Assembly: GCA_947497295.1 (NCBI GenBank)
Contig: CANMFU010000001.1
Span: 124,001 to 188,000, forward strand
Direction: 5' to 3'
Origin: an uncultured Roseovarius sp.
Lineage (GTDB): Bacteria; Pseudomonadota; Alphaproteobacteria; Rhodobacterales; Rhodobacteraceae
DNA: 64,000 nt
In this document: one piece after another, positions 25,163-34,817 of the stretch
Layout: each line of letters begins with the position of its first letter
Position numbering within the stretch: the stretch's first letter is position 1
Notes under the pieces: model-generated
What the model was told of the DNA's origin: nothing
Databases searched by the model: none
The model's input: only the letters and a program-made list of their open reading frames with translations
Made by a program: the position numbers and the translations under genes

Positions 25163-25558
25163 ATGCTCCAGAACAATAGTCAACGCGAGGCGGGTCGTTC
25201 GATCTTCATGTCCTCAATCCACGGGGTAGCCACTACGGTTGCCTTGGCGGCGACGGTGGTGGGTGCGCCGATCATCTACAACTTCTCTATCGAATGGGTG
25301 CAGAGTTTTACAGCTCGTCAGTACGGCTATGGTCTTGAAGACTTTGCTGCTGTCGTCTGGGGCGCAACCTGTGCTTCCACCGTCTTTTTCATCGCGCGTG
25401 CATCTGTTGGGACTGCCCTTGTCATGGGCGGCTTAACGAACACATTTGAGGAACCATGTCACAGACCATTCTCTACGCCCGCGTCAGCACTGCAGACCAG
25501 AACCGTGACCACCAGAGAACACAGGCCGAGGCCGCAGGCTTCGACATTGACGACGTGA
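25163..25558 (+). CDS. Small two-helix membrane protein overlapping the recombinase gene
   Basis: A 131-aa protein with GGGGAGAGG before the ATG. Hydrophobic helices lie near 20-50 (VATTVALAATVVGAPIIYNF) and 65-97 (AAVVWGATCASTVFFIARAS). The last 34 residues run out of frame into the start of the serine recombinase gene (103-bp overlap) and look like low-information sequence. The membrane part is probably real. No function is recognised. Confidence 0.5.
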   Translation: MLQNNSQREAGRSIFMSSIHGVATTVALAATVVGAPIIYNFSIEWVQSFTARQYGYGLEDFAAVVWGATCASTVFFIARASVGTALVMGGLTNTFEEPCHRPFSTPASALQTRTVTTREHRPRPQASTLTT

Positions 25559-26094
25559 TTGCAGATCATGGCGTATCGCGTGTCAGCACTAAGTTGGCAG
25601 AGCGACCGGAGGGCAAGCGTCTCTTCGACAAACTGCGGCGTGGCGATGTTCTGGTGGTCCGTTGGGTGGATCGGCTGGGCCGCGACTATCAGGACGTCAC
25701 TGATACGATCAGGGCGTTCATGCGGCAGGGTGTCGTCGTCCGTACGGTGATCAATGGCATGACCTTCGACGGTGCCACCACAGACCCCATGCAAGAGGCT
25801 GTGAGAGACGCTCTCATTGCGTTCATGGCGGCGACGGCACAGGCACAGGCCGAGGCGACGAAAGAGGCTCAGAAGGCTGGCATAGCCGCTGCCAAGGGCG
25901 ACCCAGTGAAGTATCGGGGTAAGAAGCCGGGCTATGATCTAGAGGCGCTAAACACGGTACAAAACATGGCGGCGATGGGCAAAGGAACCACGACAATCGC
26001 GAAGGCGACGGGACTGTCGCGTCAGGCAGTCTTGAGGATCAAGGGTGACCCTGCAGCGGCTCAGGCTGCGCTTGAGAGGTGGGCAGGGACGTGA
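25456..26094 (+). CDS. Serine recombinase (resolvase/invertase family)
   Basis: A 212-aa site-specific recombinase. The catalytic serine S11 is in ILYARVSTADQ. The arginine-bearing segments RPEGKRLFDKLRRGD and VVRWVDRLGRDYQD follow, then a C-terminal helix-turn-helix (TTIAKATGLSRQAVLRI). GAGGA precedes the ATG. It probably resolves or inverts DNA within the element. Directly repeated decamers lie just downstream. Confidence 0.88.
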   Translation: MSQTILYARVSTADQNRDHQRTQAEAAGFDIDDVIADHGVSRVSTKLAERPEGKRLFDKLRRGDVLVVRWVDRLGRDYQDVTDTIRAFMRQGVVVRTVINGMTFDGATTDPMQEAVRDALIAFMAATAQAQAEATKEAQKAGIAAAKGDPVKYRGKKPGYDLEALNTVQNMAAMGKGTTTIAKATGLSRQAVLRIKGDPAAAQAALERWAGT

Positions 26095-26130
26095 TGCTTA
26101 CTGTTCATCCGATACACACTTGTCTGATTG

Positions 26131-26202
26131 ACACGCAGTGGACGGATGGTTTGTAGTCATTGGGTTGCGTTTGCTCTGCATTTATCGGCAACTCACGCAG
26201 TG
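26131..26202. repeat. Direct repeat CACGCAGTGG between the two recombinase genes
   Basis: The ten-base word CACGCAGTGG occurs at 26131-26140 and 26193-26202 in the same orientation, within the 130-bp gap downstream of both recombinase genes. Arm-type integrase sites or a resolution site are possible. Confidence 0.4.
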
Positions 26203-26224
26203 GGAGCTAGTTAAAGGCACCGCA

Positions 26225-27790
26225 TCATCTCTTTCGTAGCTCTGTCATGCGGTCGATTTCCAAACTGGAGTATCGCGGTAACTTTTGGATCTCTCGATAG
26301 AGCGCTCTTACAGTCGTTTCGCCATAGCTGGCAGTGGATCGACCATCCTCGTGTCCCTGCAACACATCCATGTACTCGGGTGGCATACCAACATCCCGGG
26401 CGATTGTCTTGAACCGATGCCGCCATGCGTGATTTGGCCAAATCCTGCTGTCAGTCACGCCTGCAGTCTCCCGAACCCATGCTCCAATCTTCTTAGCCGT
26501 GTTTCCTGCGCGGACTACAGGGTCATCCCCTGATCTCTTAGGTGTATAAAACAGAGGGCCATCGGGTTGTTCCTCAATAAAAGTGAGTAGACCAAGATCA
26601 ATAAGGTGAGGGTGAACTGGGACAATTCGATAGTTACCGTTTTTAGTGGACCCCGCTTCGGGTGTGTTACGAAGGCAGGGGATGCCGGACTCCTCAATGA
26701 GATCGCTGCGGCGTAGCTGCATGATCTCGCCAACCCTTGCTCCTGTGTAAGCGCAGATCCAAGGCCCCCAGCGAATGGCTAACTTGTTATGCTTGGCCAT
26801 CCCACCGAGTGCAGACGGCTCGCGCAACGACTCGGACAAGATCGTGAGGGCCTCAGCATCGGTAAAACCTAAGGAGCGCTCTCGTTGCGGCTTTTTGTTG
26901 TACTTGATTTTGACATTGGCAGTGGGATCACTGGCGATCTTGAACTTACTGACTCCGACACGGAACACTGCCTTGAGTGCAGCCAGATACTTGTCGCTGA
27001 CCGTCCTTGCTCCCAGTCCTTGATTGTGACGAAGGTCTTCGCACCACTCAGCCACGTTTTTTGCGGTGACGCGCTGAGCTGTTTCGTGACCCAGAAAGGC
27101 AATAAAGCTGCCGAGTTTCTGTTGAAAGTCTGAAACAGTGCGCGTCGATTTGCCTTCTGCCAAGTGGTCGCGCTTCCACAACTCGAATAGATCGGAAAGG
27201 CTAATGCCTTCCACAGCGGTATCAGTAGCGTATGACGTAGTAGACGGGGCAGGAAAGCGAGACGCCTGCGGATCTGGACTGTAGTCACCCTTTGATCGCT
27301 TCAATTGTTGTTCTGCCCATTGGACAGCCGCCGAGTGAAGCTCAACGATCAATCTGTCAAAACTTGCCTGATCAGCAGAAAGGCCTTCCTCATCCAACAA
27401 CTTGCAGGCTGAGGGGCTGAACCATTGTATACGACTTTCACTCGAGGCTCCGACCTCTTCCAAGTGGGCCAAGGCCGCTTCCCACACTCTCGGTTCGCCC
27501 GGTTCGTCGTCCAGCATTTTCATTGAGGCGCCGTAATGCTTACCGGCTAGCGCAACGAGTTGACGGTGTGGGATAGGGGCAGGGCCTTGCTTGAGCGCTT
27601 CCCAGTGCCGCTGTGCCTTTTGTAGTTCGGATGCGAACAAGGCTTTTGCGGTATGCGGGTCTTTTGTTCCGAGGGATTTCACTAGGAACTTCTTGCCTAG
27701 TAAAGCAATCACGTCGGCCGGTACGCGTACTCTCAAGTAGTACACGCCAGTCTTAGGATGCTTAGTTGGGCTGGGCATACGCAGTACCAT
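26225..27790 (-). CDS. int: Tyrosine integrase of the island
   Basis: A 521-aa phage-type integrase. The start is the ATG at 27790 (MVLRMPSPTKHPKTGVYYLR), which has AGAGGTGG upstream; the frame extends on into the tRNA gene but that part is not protein. An N-terminal AT-binding-like region and a SAM-like core-binding domain are followed by the catalytic domain. Its arginine is in AYTGARVGEI near 350, HAWRHRF is near 448 and the tyrosine is in STASYGETT near 485. It lies 78 bp from the tRNA-Thr 3' end and points away from it, as in islands that use a tRNA gene as attB. Confidence 0.9.
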   Translation of the reverse strand: MVLRMPSPTKHPKTGVYYLRVRVPADVIALLGKKFLVKSLGTKDPHTAKALFASELQKAQRHWEALKQGPAPIPHRQLVALAGKHYGASMKMLDDEPGEPRVWEAALAHLEEVGASSESRIQWFSPSACKLLDEEGLSADQASFDRLIVELHSAAVQWAEQQLKRSKGDYSPDPQASRFPAPSTTSYATDTAVEGISLSDLFELWKRDHLAEGKSTRTVSDFQQKLGSFIAFLGHETAQRVTAKNVAEWCEDLRHNQGLGARTVSDKYLAALKAVFRVGVSKFKIASDPTANVKIKYNKKPQRERSLGFTDAEALTILSESLREPSALGGMAKHNKLAIRWGPWICAYTGARVGEIMQLRRSDLIEESGIPCLRNTPEAGSTKNGNYRIVPVHPHLIDLGLLTFIEEQPDGPLFYTPKRSGDDPVVRAGNTAKKIGAWVRETAGVTDSRIWPNHAWRHRFKTIARDVGMPPEYMDVLQGHEDGRSTASYGETTVRALYREIQKLPRYSSLEIDRMTELRKR

Positions 27791-27868
27791 GTTACCACCT
27801 CTGTGTATCACCGAGGGGCTTCCAATCTGCTGATTACACGCATCTTTCTGATAATTAACAGAAAAGAG

Positions 27869-27943
27869 TGGTGCTGTGAGAGAGGATTGAACTCTCGACC
27901 TCACCCTTACCAAGGGTGTGCTCTGCCACTGAGCTACCACAGC
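27869..27943 (-). tRNA. tRNA-Thr(GGT), island attachment site
   Basis: A full cloverleaf folds on the minus strand: 7-bp acceptor stem (GCTGTGG with TCACAGC), D-arm GCTC/GAGC, anticodon stem CACCC/GGGTG with loop TTGGTAA (anticodon GGT), T-arm GAGAG-TTCAATC-CTCTC, discriminator A and an encoded CCA. The integrase gene starts just past its 3' end, so the 3' half very likely contains the attachment core. Confidence 0.95.
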
Positions 27944-28025
27944 AATCGGGCGCTGATTAGACGCTTATCGGGCTTCGTGCAAGCCTTATCTGGACCAGCG
28001 GGTGCGCCTCATGTAGAGAAGCGCC

Positions 28026-28184
28026 ATGAGTAAAGGCGAGACCCCGAAACAGCCCAAACCAAAAGGCAATGCGCGCGACGACCGGCTAAAGCAGGCGTTG
28101 AAGGCCAATCTGGCCCGTCGCAAGGCTCAGGCGCGGGTGCGGGATGTAGAAAAGCCGCGGCAGAACGAGGACGACGACGTATGA
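28026..28184 (+). CDS. Small basic conserved protein upstream of murA
   Basis: A 52-aa hydrophilic protein, MSKGETPKQPKPKGNARDDR onward, rich in Lys, Arg and Ala with an acidic end (QNEDDDV). Its stop overlaps the ATG of the next gene (ATGA). Similar short proteins sit upstream of murA in other Rhodobacterales as far as I recall. No function is known. Confidence 0.65.
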   Translation: MSKGETPKQPKPKGNARDDRLKQALKANLARRKAQARVRDVEKPRQNEDDDV

Positions 28185-28516
28185 AATATTTGACGGCGTT
28201 CGTATTTGCGGTGTTTGCGAGCGATGCAAATGCGCAGCAGGCCGACCCGGCATTTTGCTATTTTGAAGCCGATGGAAATATCCTCATTCAAGGCCGGTGT
28301 CACTTCGTGCCGCAAGGTGGAGGAAGCTTCAGGGTTTTCGACACCGCGCCGAATTTCACCTATTTCGCCAATGTGCTGGTCGGCGCACAGAGTCAGGCAG
28401 ACGGCTATTGGAATGGCGAGCCGGGCGCCAATCATGCGCACGCGCCGCTGGGCAAGTTGATCCGCGTTGGCGGCTGCTGGGTGAACCAGCGCACCCGCGT
28501 TTGCGCTTGGAAGTAA
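28181..28516 (+). CDS. Small exported protein of unknown function
   Basis: A 111-aa protein with a signal peptide (MKYLTAFVFAVFASDANAQQ, cut after ANA). The mature part has four cysteines (FCYFEADGN, GRCHF, GGCWV, RVCAWK), suggesting disulphides in the periplasm. It is coupled to the preceding small gene and lies 36 bp before murA. Confidence 0.7.
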   Translation: MKYLTAFVFAVFASDANAQQADPAFCYFEADGNILIQGRCHFVPQGGGSFRVFDTAPNFTYFANVLVGAQSQADGYWNGEPGANHAHAPLGKLIRVGGCWVNQRTRVCAWK

Positions 28517-28552
28517 CCTTTAGAATTCAAGAAAACGGAAAGATATTCGGAT

Positions 28553-29821
28553 ATGGACAGCATTATCGTCACGGGGAATGGCCCGCTCAGCGGAACAATT
28601 CCCATCGCGGGGGCGAAAAACGCATGTCTTACGCTGATGCCTGCAACGCTTCTCAGCGACGAGCCGCTGACGCTGACCAATGCGCCGAGGCTGAGCGATA
28701 TCCGCACAATGTCGGAGCTGCTGGACTCATTGGGTGCGGAAGTATCGACGCTGCAAGGCGGGCAGGTCATCGCCATGTCATCCCACGCGCTGACCAGTCA
28801 GCGGGCCGATTATGACATCGTGCGCAAGATGCGCGCATCCATTCTGGTGCTGGGCCCGCTTTTGGCGCGGTTCGGCCACGCCGAAGTGTCGCTGCCGGGC
28901 GGCTGCGCGATTGGCGCGCGTCCAGTCGATTTGCACTTGAGGGCGCTGGAGGCGATGGGCGCCGAGCTGGAGCTGCGCGAGGGGTATGTGCACGCAAAGG
29001 CGCCCGGCGGGCTGAAGGGCGGCACGTTCGAGTTTCCCATCGTTTCGGTAGGGGCCACTGAAAACGCACTGATGGCTGCGACTTTGGCCAAGGGAACCAC
29101 GGTGCTGAAAGGTGCCGCGCGTGAGCCCGAGATCGTCGATCTGGCAACCTGCCTGCGCCGCATGGGCGCGCAGATCGAAGGCGACGGAACCGACACGATC
29201 ATCATTCAGGGCGTGGACCGCCTGCACGGTGCAACCCATCCCGTTGTCACAGACCGGATCGAGCTGGGCACTTACATGCTGGCCCCCGCGATTTGCGGCG
29301 GCAAGGTGACGTGCCTTGGCGGGCGAATCGATCTGTTGGCGGCCTTTTGCGAGAAACTGGACGAGGCCGGCGTGTCCGTCACCGAAACCGCTGAGGGGCT
29401 GACCGTCGCGTGCAAGAATGGCGACATTCGCGCCGTCGATGTGGCCACCGCACCGTTCCCCGGCTTTCCAACCGACCTGCAGGCGCAGTTCATGGCGCTT
29501 ATGTGTACCGCCAAGGGTACATCGGTTTTGCAAGAGAATATCTTTGAGAACCGTTTTATGCATGCGCCCGAATTGGTCCGCATGGGTGCCGATATCGACG
29601 TGCACGGCGGGGTTGCCACGGTCAAGGGCGTTGCACAGCTGAAGGGGGCGCCAGTCATGGCGACCGATCTGCGCGCGTCCGTTTCGCTGATCCTCGCCGG
29701 TCTGGCGGCGGAGGGCGAAACGATTGTGAACCGGGTTTATCACCTTGATCGCGGATACGAGCATGTCGAGGACAAATTGAGCGCCGTCGGCGCCAGAATA
29801 GAGCGGGTAAGCAGCCAATGA
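28553..29821 (+). CDS. murA: UDP-N-acetylglucosamine 1-carboxyvinyltransferase
   Basis: A 422-aa enzyme for the first committed step of peptidoglycan synthesis, transferring enolpyruvate from PEP to UDP-GlcNAc in the cytoplasm. The catalytic cysteine C118 lies in [17 protein letters not shown]. The N-terminal [20 protein letters not shown] is typical. With cysteine rather than aspartate at this place it should be sensitive to fosfomycin. The stop overlaps the next gene by four bases. Confidence 0.96.
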   Translation: MDSIIVTGNGPLSGTIPIAGAKNACLTLMPATLLSDEPLTLTNAPRLSDIRTMSELLDSLGAEVSTLQGGQVIAMSSHALTSQRADYDIVRKMRASILVLGPLLARFGHAEVSLPGGCAIGARPVDLHLRALEAMGAELELREGYVHAKAPGGLKGGTFEFPIVSVGATENALMAATLAKGTTVLKGAAREPEIVDLATCLRRMGAQIEGDGTDTIIIQGVDRLHGATHPVVTDRIELGTYMLAPAICGGKVTCLGGRIDLLAAFCEKLDEAGVSVTETAEGLTVACKNGDIRAVDVATAPFPGFPTDLQAQFMALMCTAKGTSVLQENIFENRFMHAPELVRMGADIDVHGGVATVKGVAQLKGAPVMATDLRASVSLILAGLAAEGETIVNRVYHLDRGYEHVEDKLSAVGARIERVSSQ

Positions 29822-30285
29822 CCGACGACGCAAAATTTGAAGACGCACGCGAGGCGGCTCTGAACCTGGGTGCGCTGGACATGGACGATTTGCAAGTCAT
29901 CTCCGGCCTTGCGCAGGATGCGGTATTTCCCGTCACGGAAATGACCTGGCGGCCCGGCGCGCGGCGCTTTGCGCTGCTGCTGAACAGGTTCCGCTGGGAA
30001 GATGACGCCGCTAGCCGCGCGCCCGAACGGGTGCAGGCACTGCTGGTCATCGACGGCGTGCTGCGCGTTGCCAGTCAGGGCATCGTGCGCACCGATACGA
30101 ACCTGATCCTGTCGCTGCTCAGCATCACGTTCGAGCCGGGCGAGGATGGCGCGGGCTACGTGTTGTTGACGCTGGCGGGCGATGGTGCCATCCGGCTGGA
30201 GGTGGAGGCACTGGATGTTACCCTCAAAGATGTGACGCGCCCCTATGTCGCGCCTTCGGGCAAGACGCCACATCATCCGGACTGA
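29818..30285 (+). CDS. DUF2948 family protein
   Basis: A 155-aa cytoplasmic protein, starting at an ATGA overlap with murA. The family pattern is clear: [20 protein letters not shown], then [11 protein letters not shown]. It is found next to murA or hisD in alphaproteobacteria and has no known function. Co-translation with murA suggests co-regulation. Confidence 0.85.
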   Translation: MTDDAKFEDAREAALNLGALDMDDLQVISGLAQDAVFPVTEMTWRPGARRFALLLNRFRWEDDAASRAPERVQALLVIDGVLRVASQGIVRTDTNLILSLLSITFEPGEDGAGYVLLTLAGDGAIRLEVEALDVTLKDVTRPYVAPSGKTPHHPD

Positions 30286-30324
30286 CCCGCCCTGAATCCC
30301 TGTACAGACAGCAAGGAGCCTGCG

Positions 30325-31626
30325 ATGCCCCGTTTCCTTGACCATTCCGCACCTGAGTTCGAGGCCGAATTTACCGCCCTGCTGAACGCCAAGCGCGAGG
30401 ATAGCCCGGATGTCGACGACACAGTTGCCGCTATCATTGCCGACGTGCGTAGGCGCGGCGATGCGGCAATCATCGAGCTGACCGAGCGGTTCGACCGCGT
30501 CGCGCTGACACCCGCCACGATGCGCCTGAGCGCTGATGAGGTCGCGCAGGCCGCGGACCTCGTTGCGCCCGATGTGCGCGCCGCGCTGGAGCTGGCTGCC
30601 GAGCGCATCCGGGTCTATCACGCGCGCCAGATGCCCGCCAATGACAACTGGACGGATGATACCGGTGCAGTGCTGGGCTGGCGCTGGACAGCGGTTGATG
30701 CCGCCGGGCTTTATGTGCCGGGTGGAATTGCGACTTATCCGTCATCGGTGCTGATGAACGCGATCCCGGCCAAGGTGGCCGGGGTGGGGCGGCTGGCCAT
30801 GGTGGTGCCCACGCCGGACGGGGCGCTGAACCCTGCCGTGCTGGCCGCGGCCCAGATTGCGGGCGTCGATGAGATCTACCGCATTGGTGGCGCGCAGGCC
30901 ATTGCCGCGCTGGCCTATGGCACCGAAACGATTGCCCCGGTGGACAAGATTACCGGCCCCGGCAACGCCTATGTCGCCGCCGCCAAGCGCCGGGTTTTCG
31001 GCAAGGTTGGCATCGACATGATCGCCGGGCCATCGGAAATTCTTGTCATCGCGGACGCCGACAACGATCCCGACTGGATCGCGCTGGACATGCTCAGCCA
31101 AGCCGAACATGACGAAAGCGCCCAATCGATCCTGATCACCACCGATGCCACCTTTGGGAAAAAGGTGGCGGATGCCATCGACGCCCGCCTGCAAACGCTG
31201 GAGCGGCGCGCCATCGCGGGCGTCAGTTGGCGCGACTTCGGCGCGATCATCACCGTGCCGGATCTGGACATCGCCGCGCAGCTTAGCAACCGCATCGCGC
31301 CCGAACATCTGGAGCTGTGCGTCGCTGACGTGGACGCGCTCAGCGCCCGGATCACCCATGCCGGCGCGATCTTCCTCGGCCAGTGGACGCCCGAGGCGAT
31401 TGGCGATTATGTCGGCGGTCCGAACCACGTGCTGCCCACGGCACGCTCGGCACGGTTCTCATCAGGCCTTGGCGTGCTGGATTTCCTTAAACGCACCACT
31501 CTGGCACGCATGACGCCCGAAGCTTTGCGCGCCATCGGCCCAGCCGCTGAGACGCTGGCAAGGTCCGAAAGCCTTGAGGCGCACGGGCTGTCGGTGCGGG
31601 TCCGGCTGGACCGATTGAACGGGTAG
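30325..31626 (+). CDS. hisD: Histidinol dehydrogenase
   Basis: A 433-aa enzyme for the last two oxidations of histidine biosynthesis (histidinol to histidine with NAD). Zinc and active-site segments are readable: [13 protein letters not shown] (Gln-His pair), RIAPEHLE and [10 protein letters not shown]. The full family length is present. It is separated from the rest of the histidine genes except the distant hisC. A short GGAGCC site precedes the ATG. Confidence 0.96.
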   Translation: MPRFLDHSAPEFEAEFTALLNAKREDSPDVDDTVAAIIADVRRRGDAAIIELTERFDRVALTPATMRLSADEVAQAADLVAPDVRAALELAAERIRVYHARQMPANDNWTDDTGAVLGWRWTAVDAAGLYVPGGIATYPSSVLMNAIPAKVAGVGRLAMVVPTPDGALNPAVLAAAQIAGVDEIYRIGGAQAIAALAYGTETIAPVDKITGPGNAYVAAAKRRVFGKVGIDMIAGPSEILVIADADNDPDWIALDMLSQAEHDESAQSILITTDATFGKKVADAIDARLQTLERRAIAGVSWRDFGAIITVPDLDIAAQLSNRIAPEHLELCVADVDALSARITHAGAIFLGQWTPEAIGDYVGGPNHVLPTARSARFSSGLGVLDFLKRTTLARMTPEALRAIGPAAETLARSESLEAHGLSVRVRLDRLNG

Positions 31627-31690
31627 AGCCATTGCCCAGCGCGCCCCGGCGCGCTACTGCTACTTCAACACGACTTGCGAAAGACACGCC

Positions 31691-32170
31691 ATGAGCCGTA
31701 TCAGCCATATCGAACTTGATGACGCAAACCTGCCAGCGCCGACCCCTGAAATCGAACAGGAGCGCAAGGTTGCCATGTTTGATCTGATGGAAGAAAATAC
31801 CTTCTCGCTGCCTCCCCGCGACGGCCGCGAGGTGCCCGGCGGCCCCTACCGCGTGGCTCTTTCAATCCGCGATAAACGTCTGGTTTTTACCGTCACCACC
31901 GAGGCCGAGGCGCCGGCCGCCGAATTTCATCTGTCGCTCAGCCCCTTCCGGCAGGTGGTCAAGGATTACTGGGCCATCTGCGAAAGCTATTTTGACGCGG
32001 TAAAAAACATGCCGCCCAGCCAGATCGAAACCATCGACATGGCCCGCCGCGGTATCCACAACGAGGGTGCGCGCATCCTTGAGGAACGGCTGGAGGGTAA
32101 GGCAGGCATCGATAGCGACACCGCGCGACGCCTGTTTACGCTGATTTGCGTGCTGCATTTTGGCAGCTGA
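31691..32170 (+). CDS. UPF0262 family protein
   Basis: A 159-aa protein of a family restricted to alphaproteobacteria, with the recognisable stretches ERKVAMFDLMEENTF and RRGIHNEGARILEERL. No function is known. It lies immediately before the phosphatase gene with five bases between, a pairing conserved in the clade. Confidence 0.88.
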   Translation: MSRISHIELDDANLPAPTPEIEQERKVAMFDLMEENTFSLPPRDGREVPGGPYRVALSIRDKRLVFTVTTEAEAPAAEFHLSLSPFRQVVKDYWAICESYFDAVKNMPPSQIETIDMARRGIHNEGARILEERLEGKAGIDSDTARRLFTLICVLHFGS

Positions 32171-32174
32171 CGCC

Positions 32175-32639
32175 ATGGTGCATGACCTCCCCCATTCAGT
32201 GCTGTTTTGTTGCGATTACAACGCTGTAAGATCGCCAATGGCCGAGGGCATCATGAAAAAACTCTACGGCACCGGCACCTATGTGCAATCGGCGGGCGTC
32301 AAGAGTGATCTGGATATTGACGGGTTTTCCATCGCTGTGTGCAAGGAAATCGGCGTCGAGTTGGCCCGCCACCGCGTACGCAGCTTTGACGAGATGGAGC
32401 AGTGGGGCGACGATCTGGGATCGTTTGACATGGTCGTCGCGCTCAGCCCGGCCAGCCAGCGCCGCGCGCTTGATTTAACCCGCGTCTTTCACCTCGATGT
32501 GCTGTACTGGCCGATCATGGACCCGACGGGACTCGGTGAAACGCGTGAGGCTAAGATGACCGCTTACCGCCAATCCCGCGACCAGATTCTGGCGCATATG
32601 ATCGAACGCTGGGGCGACCCAAGAGGAGAAAAGACATGA
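32175..32639 (+). CDS. Low-molecular-weight protein-tyrosine phosphatase
   Basis: A 154-aa enzyme. The phosphate loop C-x5-R-S is C13-DYNAV-R19-S20, and the general-acid aspartate is in YWPIMDPTG. Proteins of this subgroup are sometimes labelled arsenate reductase, but no resistance genes are nearby. The ATG at 32175 is preferred over an upstream TTG. It overlaps the next gene by four bases. Confidence 0.88.
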   Translation: MVHDLPHSVLFCCDYNAVRSPMAEGIMKKLYGTGTYVQSAGVKSDLDIDGFSIAVCKEIGVELARHRVRSFDEMEQWGDDLGSFDMVVALSPASQRRALDLTRVFHLDVLYWPIMDPTGLGETREAKMTAYRQSRDQILAHMIERWGDPRGEKT

Positions 32640-33028
32640 GCGAAACCATCAAGCATTATTTCGACGCCTTCAACATCGGTGACACCGAAGGCATGCTGGC
32701 CTGCCTTTCCGACGACATCGCCCACCATGTCAACGAGGGCGGCACGCGCCGGGGCAAGGACATGTTCCGCGATTTCTGCGATCACATGGAAGAAAGCTAT
32801 CGCGAAGAGCTTTCGGATATTGTGCTGTTCACCTCCGAGGATGGTACCCGCGCCGCCGCCGAATTTGTGGTCAGCGGCACCTATCTGAAAACCGACGAAG
32901 GCCTGCCCGAAGCCGACGGCCAGACTTACAAACTGCCCGCAGGCACGTTTTTCACGCTCAAGGACGGGCTGATCACGCGGATCACCACCTATTACAACCT
33001 GTCCGACTGGATCAATCAGGTCTCATGA
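32636..33028 (+). CDS. SnoaL-like ketosteroid-isomerase-related protein
   Basis: A 130-aa NTF2-like fold protein with the opening IKHYFDAFNIGDTEGMLACL and the DLSDWINQ-type end. In this subfamily the role is unknown; many are small-molecule isomerases or hydrolases. It is coupled by ATGA overlaps on both sides, in an operon with the phosphatase and an acetyltransferase. Confidence 0.8.
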   Translation: MSETIKHYFDAFNIGDTEGMLACLSDDIAHHVNEGGTRRGKDMFRDFCDHMEESYREELSDIVLFTSEDGTRAAAEFVVSGTYLKTDEGLPEADGQTYKLPAGTFFTLKDGLITRITTYYNLSDWINQVS

Positions 33029-33633
33029 AGGCGGGGCGTGCTCCGGATGTGCGCATCCTGTCCGGCGCCGCACTTGATGCTGCGCTGGACGATGTCGCGC
33101 GGCTGCGGATGGCCGTATTCCACAGCTATCCTTACCTGTATGATGGCGATCTGGGGTATGAGCGGCGCTATCTGCAAACCTATCGCGACAGTCCCGGCGC
33201 CATCGTTGTAGGTGCCTTTGACGGCGCGCGTCTGGTCGGCGCGTCGACCGGGGCACCGCTGGAGGATCACGCAGATGATTTCGCGGCGGCCTTTGCCGAT
33301 CAGGGGCTGCCGCTCACCGACATTTTCTACTGTGCCGAATCGGTGCTGCTGCCCGAGTATCGCGGGCGAGGCGTGGGCCACGCCTTCTTTGACGAGCGCG
33401 AAGCGCATGCGCGCGCGCTGGGCCGCCAGATCTCGGTGTTTTGCAGCGTTCAGCGCCCCGCCGATCACCCGCTTAAACCGCAAGGATATGCCCCGCTTGA
33501 CGCATTCTGGCGTGCGCGCGGCTACGCGCCACTACCGGGTGTGGTCGCCAACTTTCGTTGGAAGGATATCGACGCAGACGCCGAGACGGATCATCCGCTG
33601 CAGTTCTGGATGCGTAGGCTGGAGTCGGATTGA
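33025..33633 (+). CDS. GNAT-family N-acetyltransferase
   Basis: A 202-aa acetyltransferase. The acetyl-CoA loop LLPEYRGRGVGHAFFDERE lies near 108-126. The substrate is unknown. It is the last gene of the phosphatase operon. Confidence 0.85.
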   Translation: MKAGRAPDVRILSGAALDAALDDVARLRMAVFHSYPYLYDGDLGYERRYLQTYRDSPGAIVVGAFDGARLVGASTGAPLEDHADDFAAAFADQGLPLTDIFYCAESVLLPEYRGRGVGHAFFDEREAHARALGRQISVFCSVQRPADHPLKPQGYAPLDAFWRARGYAPLPGVVANFRWKDIDADAETDHPLQFWMRRLESD

Positions 33634-34735
33634 TACCGGCCAACTTACTTTGCCAGTCACATCGCTCAATTCGACAAGACGCCCTTACCACGTTTTTGCA
33701 CATCATAGGCCGGAACAGGCAACATTCGCAGGGCTGTCTGCATGAGGTCACCAGGGACATATTGCCTGGATGCGATTGCTTTGCGCATTCGCCGTTCTGC
33801 CAGTCTGGTGCAGGCGGCGCTACCGATGATCGCCGGTCCGGCGTTGGCCGTGTCGGGGGCCGGTACTGGGGCGGCTCGCCCGGAAGCTATGGCCAGTTCG
33901 GGCAGGGCGCCCAGATGCTGCGCGATCCCGTCACCGGCCCCCGCTATCGCACCGTGCAAAGCTATCGCACCGTGCAGAATGGTCTGCGCAGAATGGTCTG
34001 CCTGAATATGCGTCCCTGCCGGAGCCGATACGGCCTGTAGTGACAGCAATGCTTTGCCGCCTGCCAGTCGTGGCTGTCGCCTGAGCGATGCGCGCAACCG
34101 GGTGCGCGCAAGGATGCTTGGAAATCGCTCGCCGAGAATCGTACGGTTTACGGAATCGCTTGGATCGGTCGCGATTTCAAAGGCCGATGTGAGGGCCAGA
34201 TTGTGGGATCGCTGCGACTACACATGGAATTCTGACAGGTGCTCCTTGACGCATCTTCCCACACGTCTGGTCATTTGATGCCTTTCCTGCACTTAAAAAA
34301 CGATCGAGGCAGGATAACTCAGGTTTGGGAACGGGATTTCGGGGTACCTTCCTCATTTCCTGGTCGCAGACCAAAGTGGACGGCTTTTCGCCCGACCTGG
34401 TCGAGCAGATTTCCGTCGGCCCACATGGCGCTGGCAGGGAAGCCGGGTGCGCATCGATGGACCGCCCGAATTGCTGCGGCTGGATCCGGTGCGCGAGATT
34501 ACCTATATCCACCTGCTTTTGCCGCGTCATCAAATCGTCTGGGTCAACGGTCTGGAAACCGAAACCTTCCATCCCGCCAGCGCCGTGTTGTCGACCCTCA
34601 ACGACGCAGATCGCCAGCGTCTGCTTGCGCGCTATCCGTCACTGGAATCCAAGCCGCACACCTATGGCAGCTTTTCCAGACGCGGCCTTAGCGCGCCAGA
34701 AGCTGCGATTATAGCCCACGAGGCGGCGTAACCCC
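33634..34735 (+). pseudogene. Decayed Hint-domain gene and surrounding degenerate DNA
   Basis: No intact gene is present. The end of the stretch (34447-34731) translates to a fragment, YIHLLLPRHQIVWVNGLETE then HTYGSFSRRGLSAPEAAII, that matches the C-terminus of Hint_2 (hedgehog/intein-like) proteins common in this group. Upstream parts of such a protein appear in other frames, implying frameshifts. Around 33840-34040 another degraded frame with GQGAQMLRDPVTGPRYRTVQ and small tandem duplications is seen. I interpret the whole as one or two dead genes. Confidence 0.6.
33943..34001. repeat. Two short tandem duplications in the decayed region
   Basis: An 18-bp unit beginning GCTATCGCACCGTGCA is repeated head to tail with one mismatch (33943-33960, 33961-33978). 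A 14-bp unit GCAGAATGGTCTGC follows twice (33974-33987, 33988-34001). Both are consistent with slippage in unselected sequence. Confidence 0.8.
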
Positions 34736-34817
34736 ATCTCGTTTTCCCGCGCGCCCGTGTTTTTTCTTGGTGAAAATACCCAAATCCACCAGTGGTTTCG
34801 CGCGAAACCGGGTAGAC

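Larger units (their letters stand above)
11196..27871. mobile_element. Integrative and mobilisable element in tRNA-Thr with defence cargo
   Basis: The segment between the amidase gene and tRNA-Thr carries a tyrosine integrase abutting the tRNA 3' end, a serine recombinase, a MobC-relaxase pair, an ArdC-like antirestriction gene and defence-type cargo. Its central genes are visibly AT-richer and use codons differently from the flanks. No mating-pair-formation genes are present, so transfer would need a helper conjugation system. The right end is the tRNA 3' terminus; the left end is approximate because no exact copy of the tRNA terminus is visible there. Confidence 0.8.

Noticed and set aside
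27791-27940. Upstream extension of the integrase reading frame across tRNA-Thr
   Set aside because: The extra 50 residues are the translation of the tRNA gene and its flank; the ATG at 27790 has a good ribosome site.
32175-32639. Arsenate reductase
   Set aside because: C-x5-R-S and the acid loop fit the general low-molecular-weight phosphatase; no arsenic genes are adjacent.
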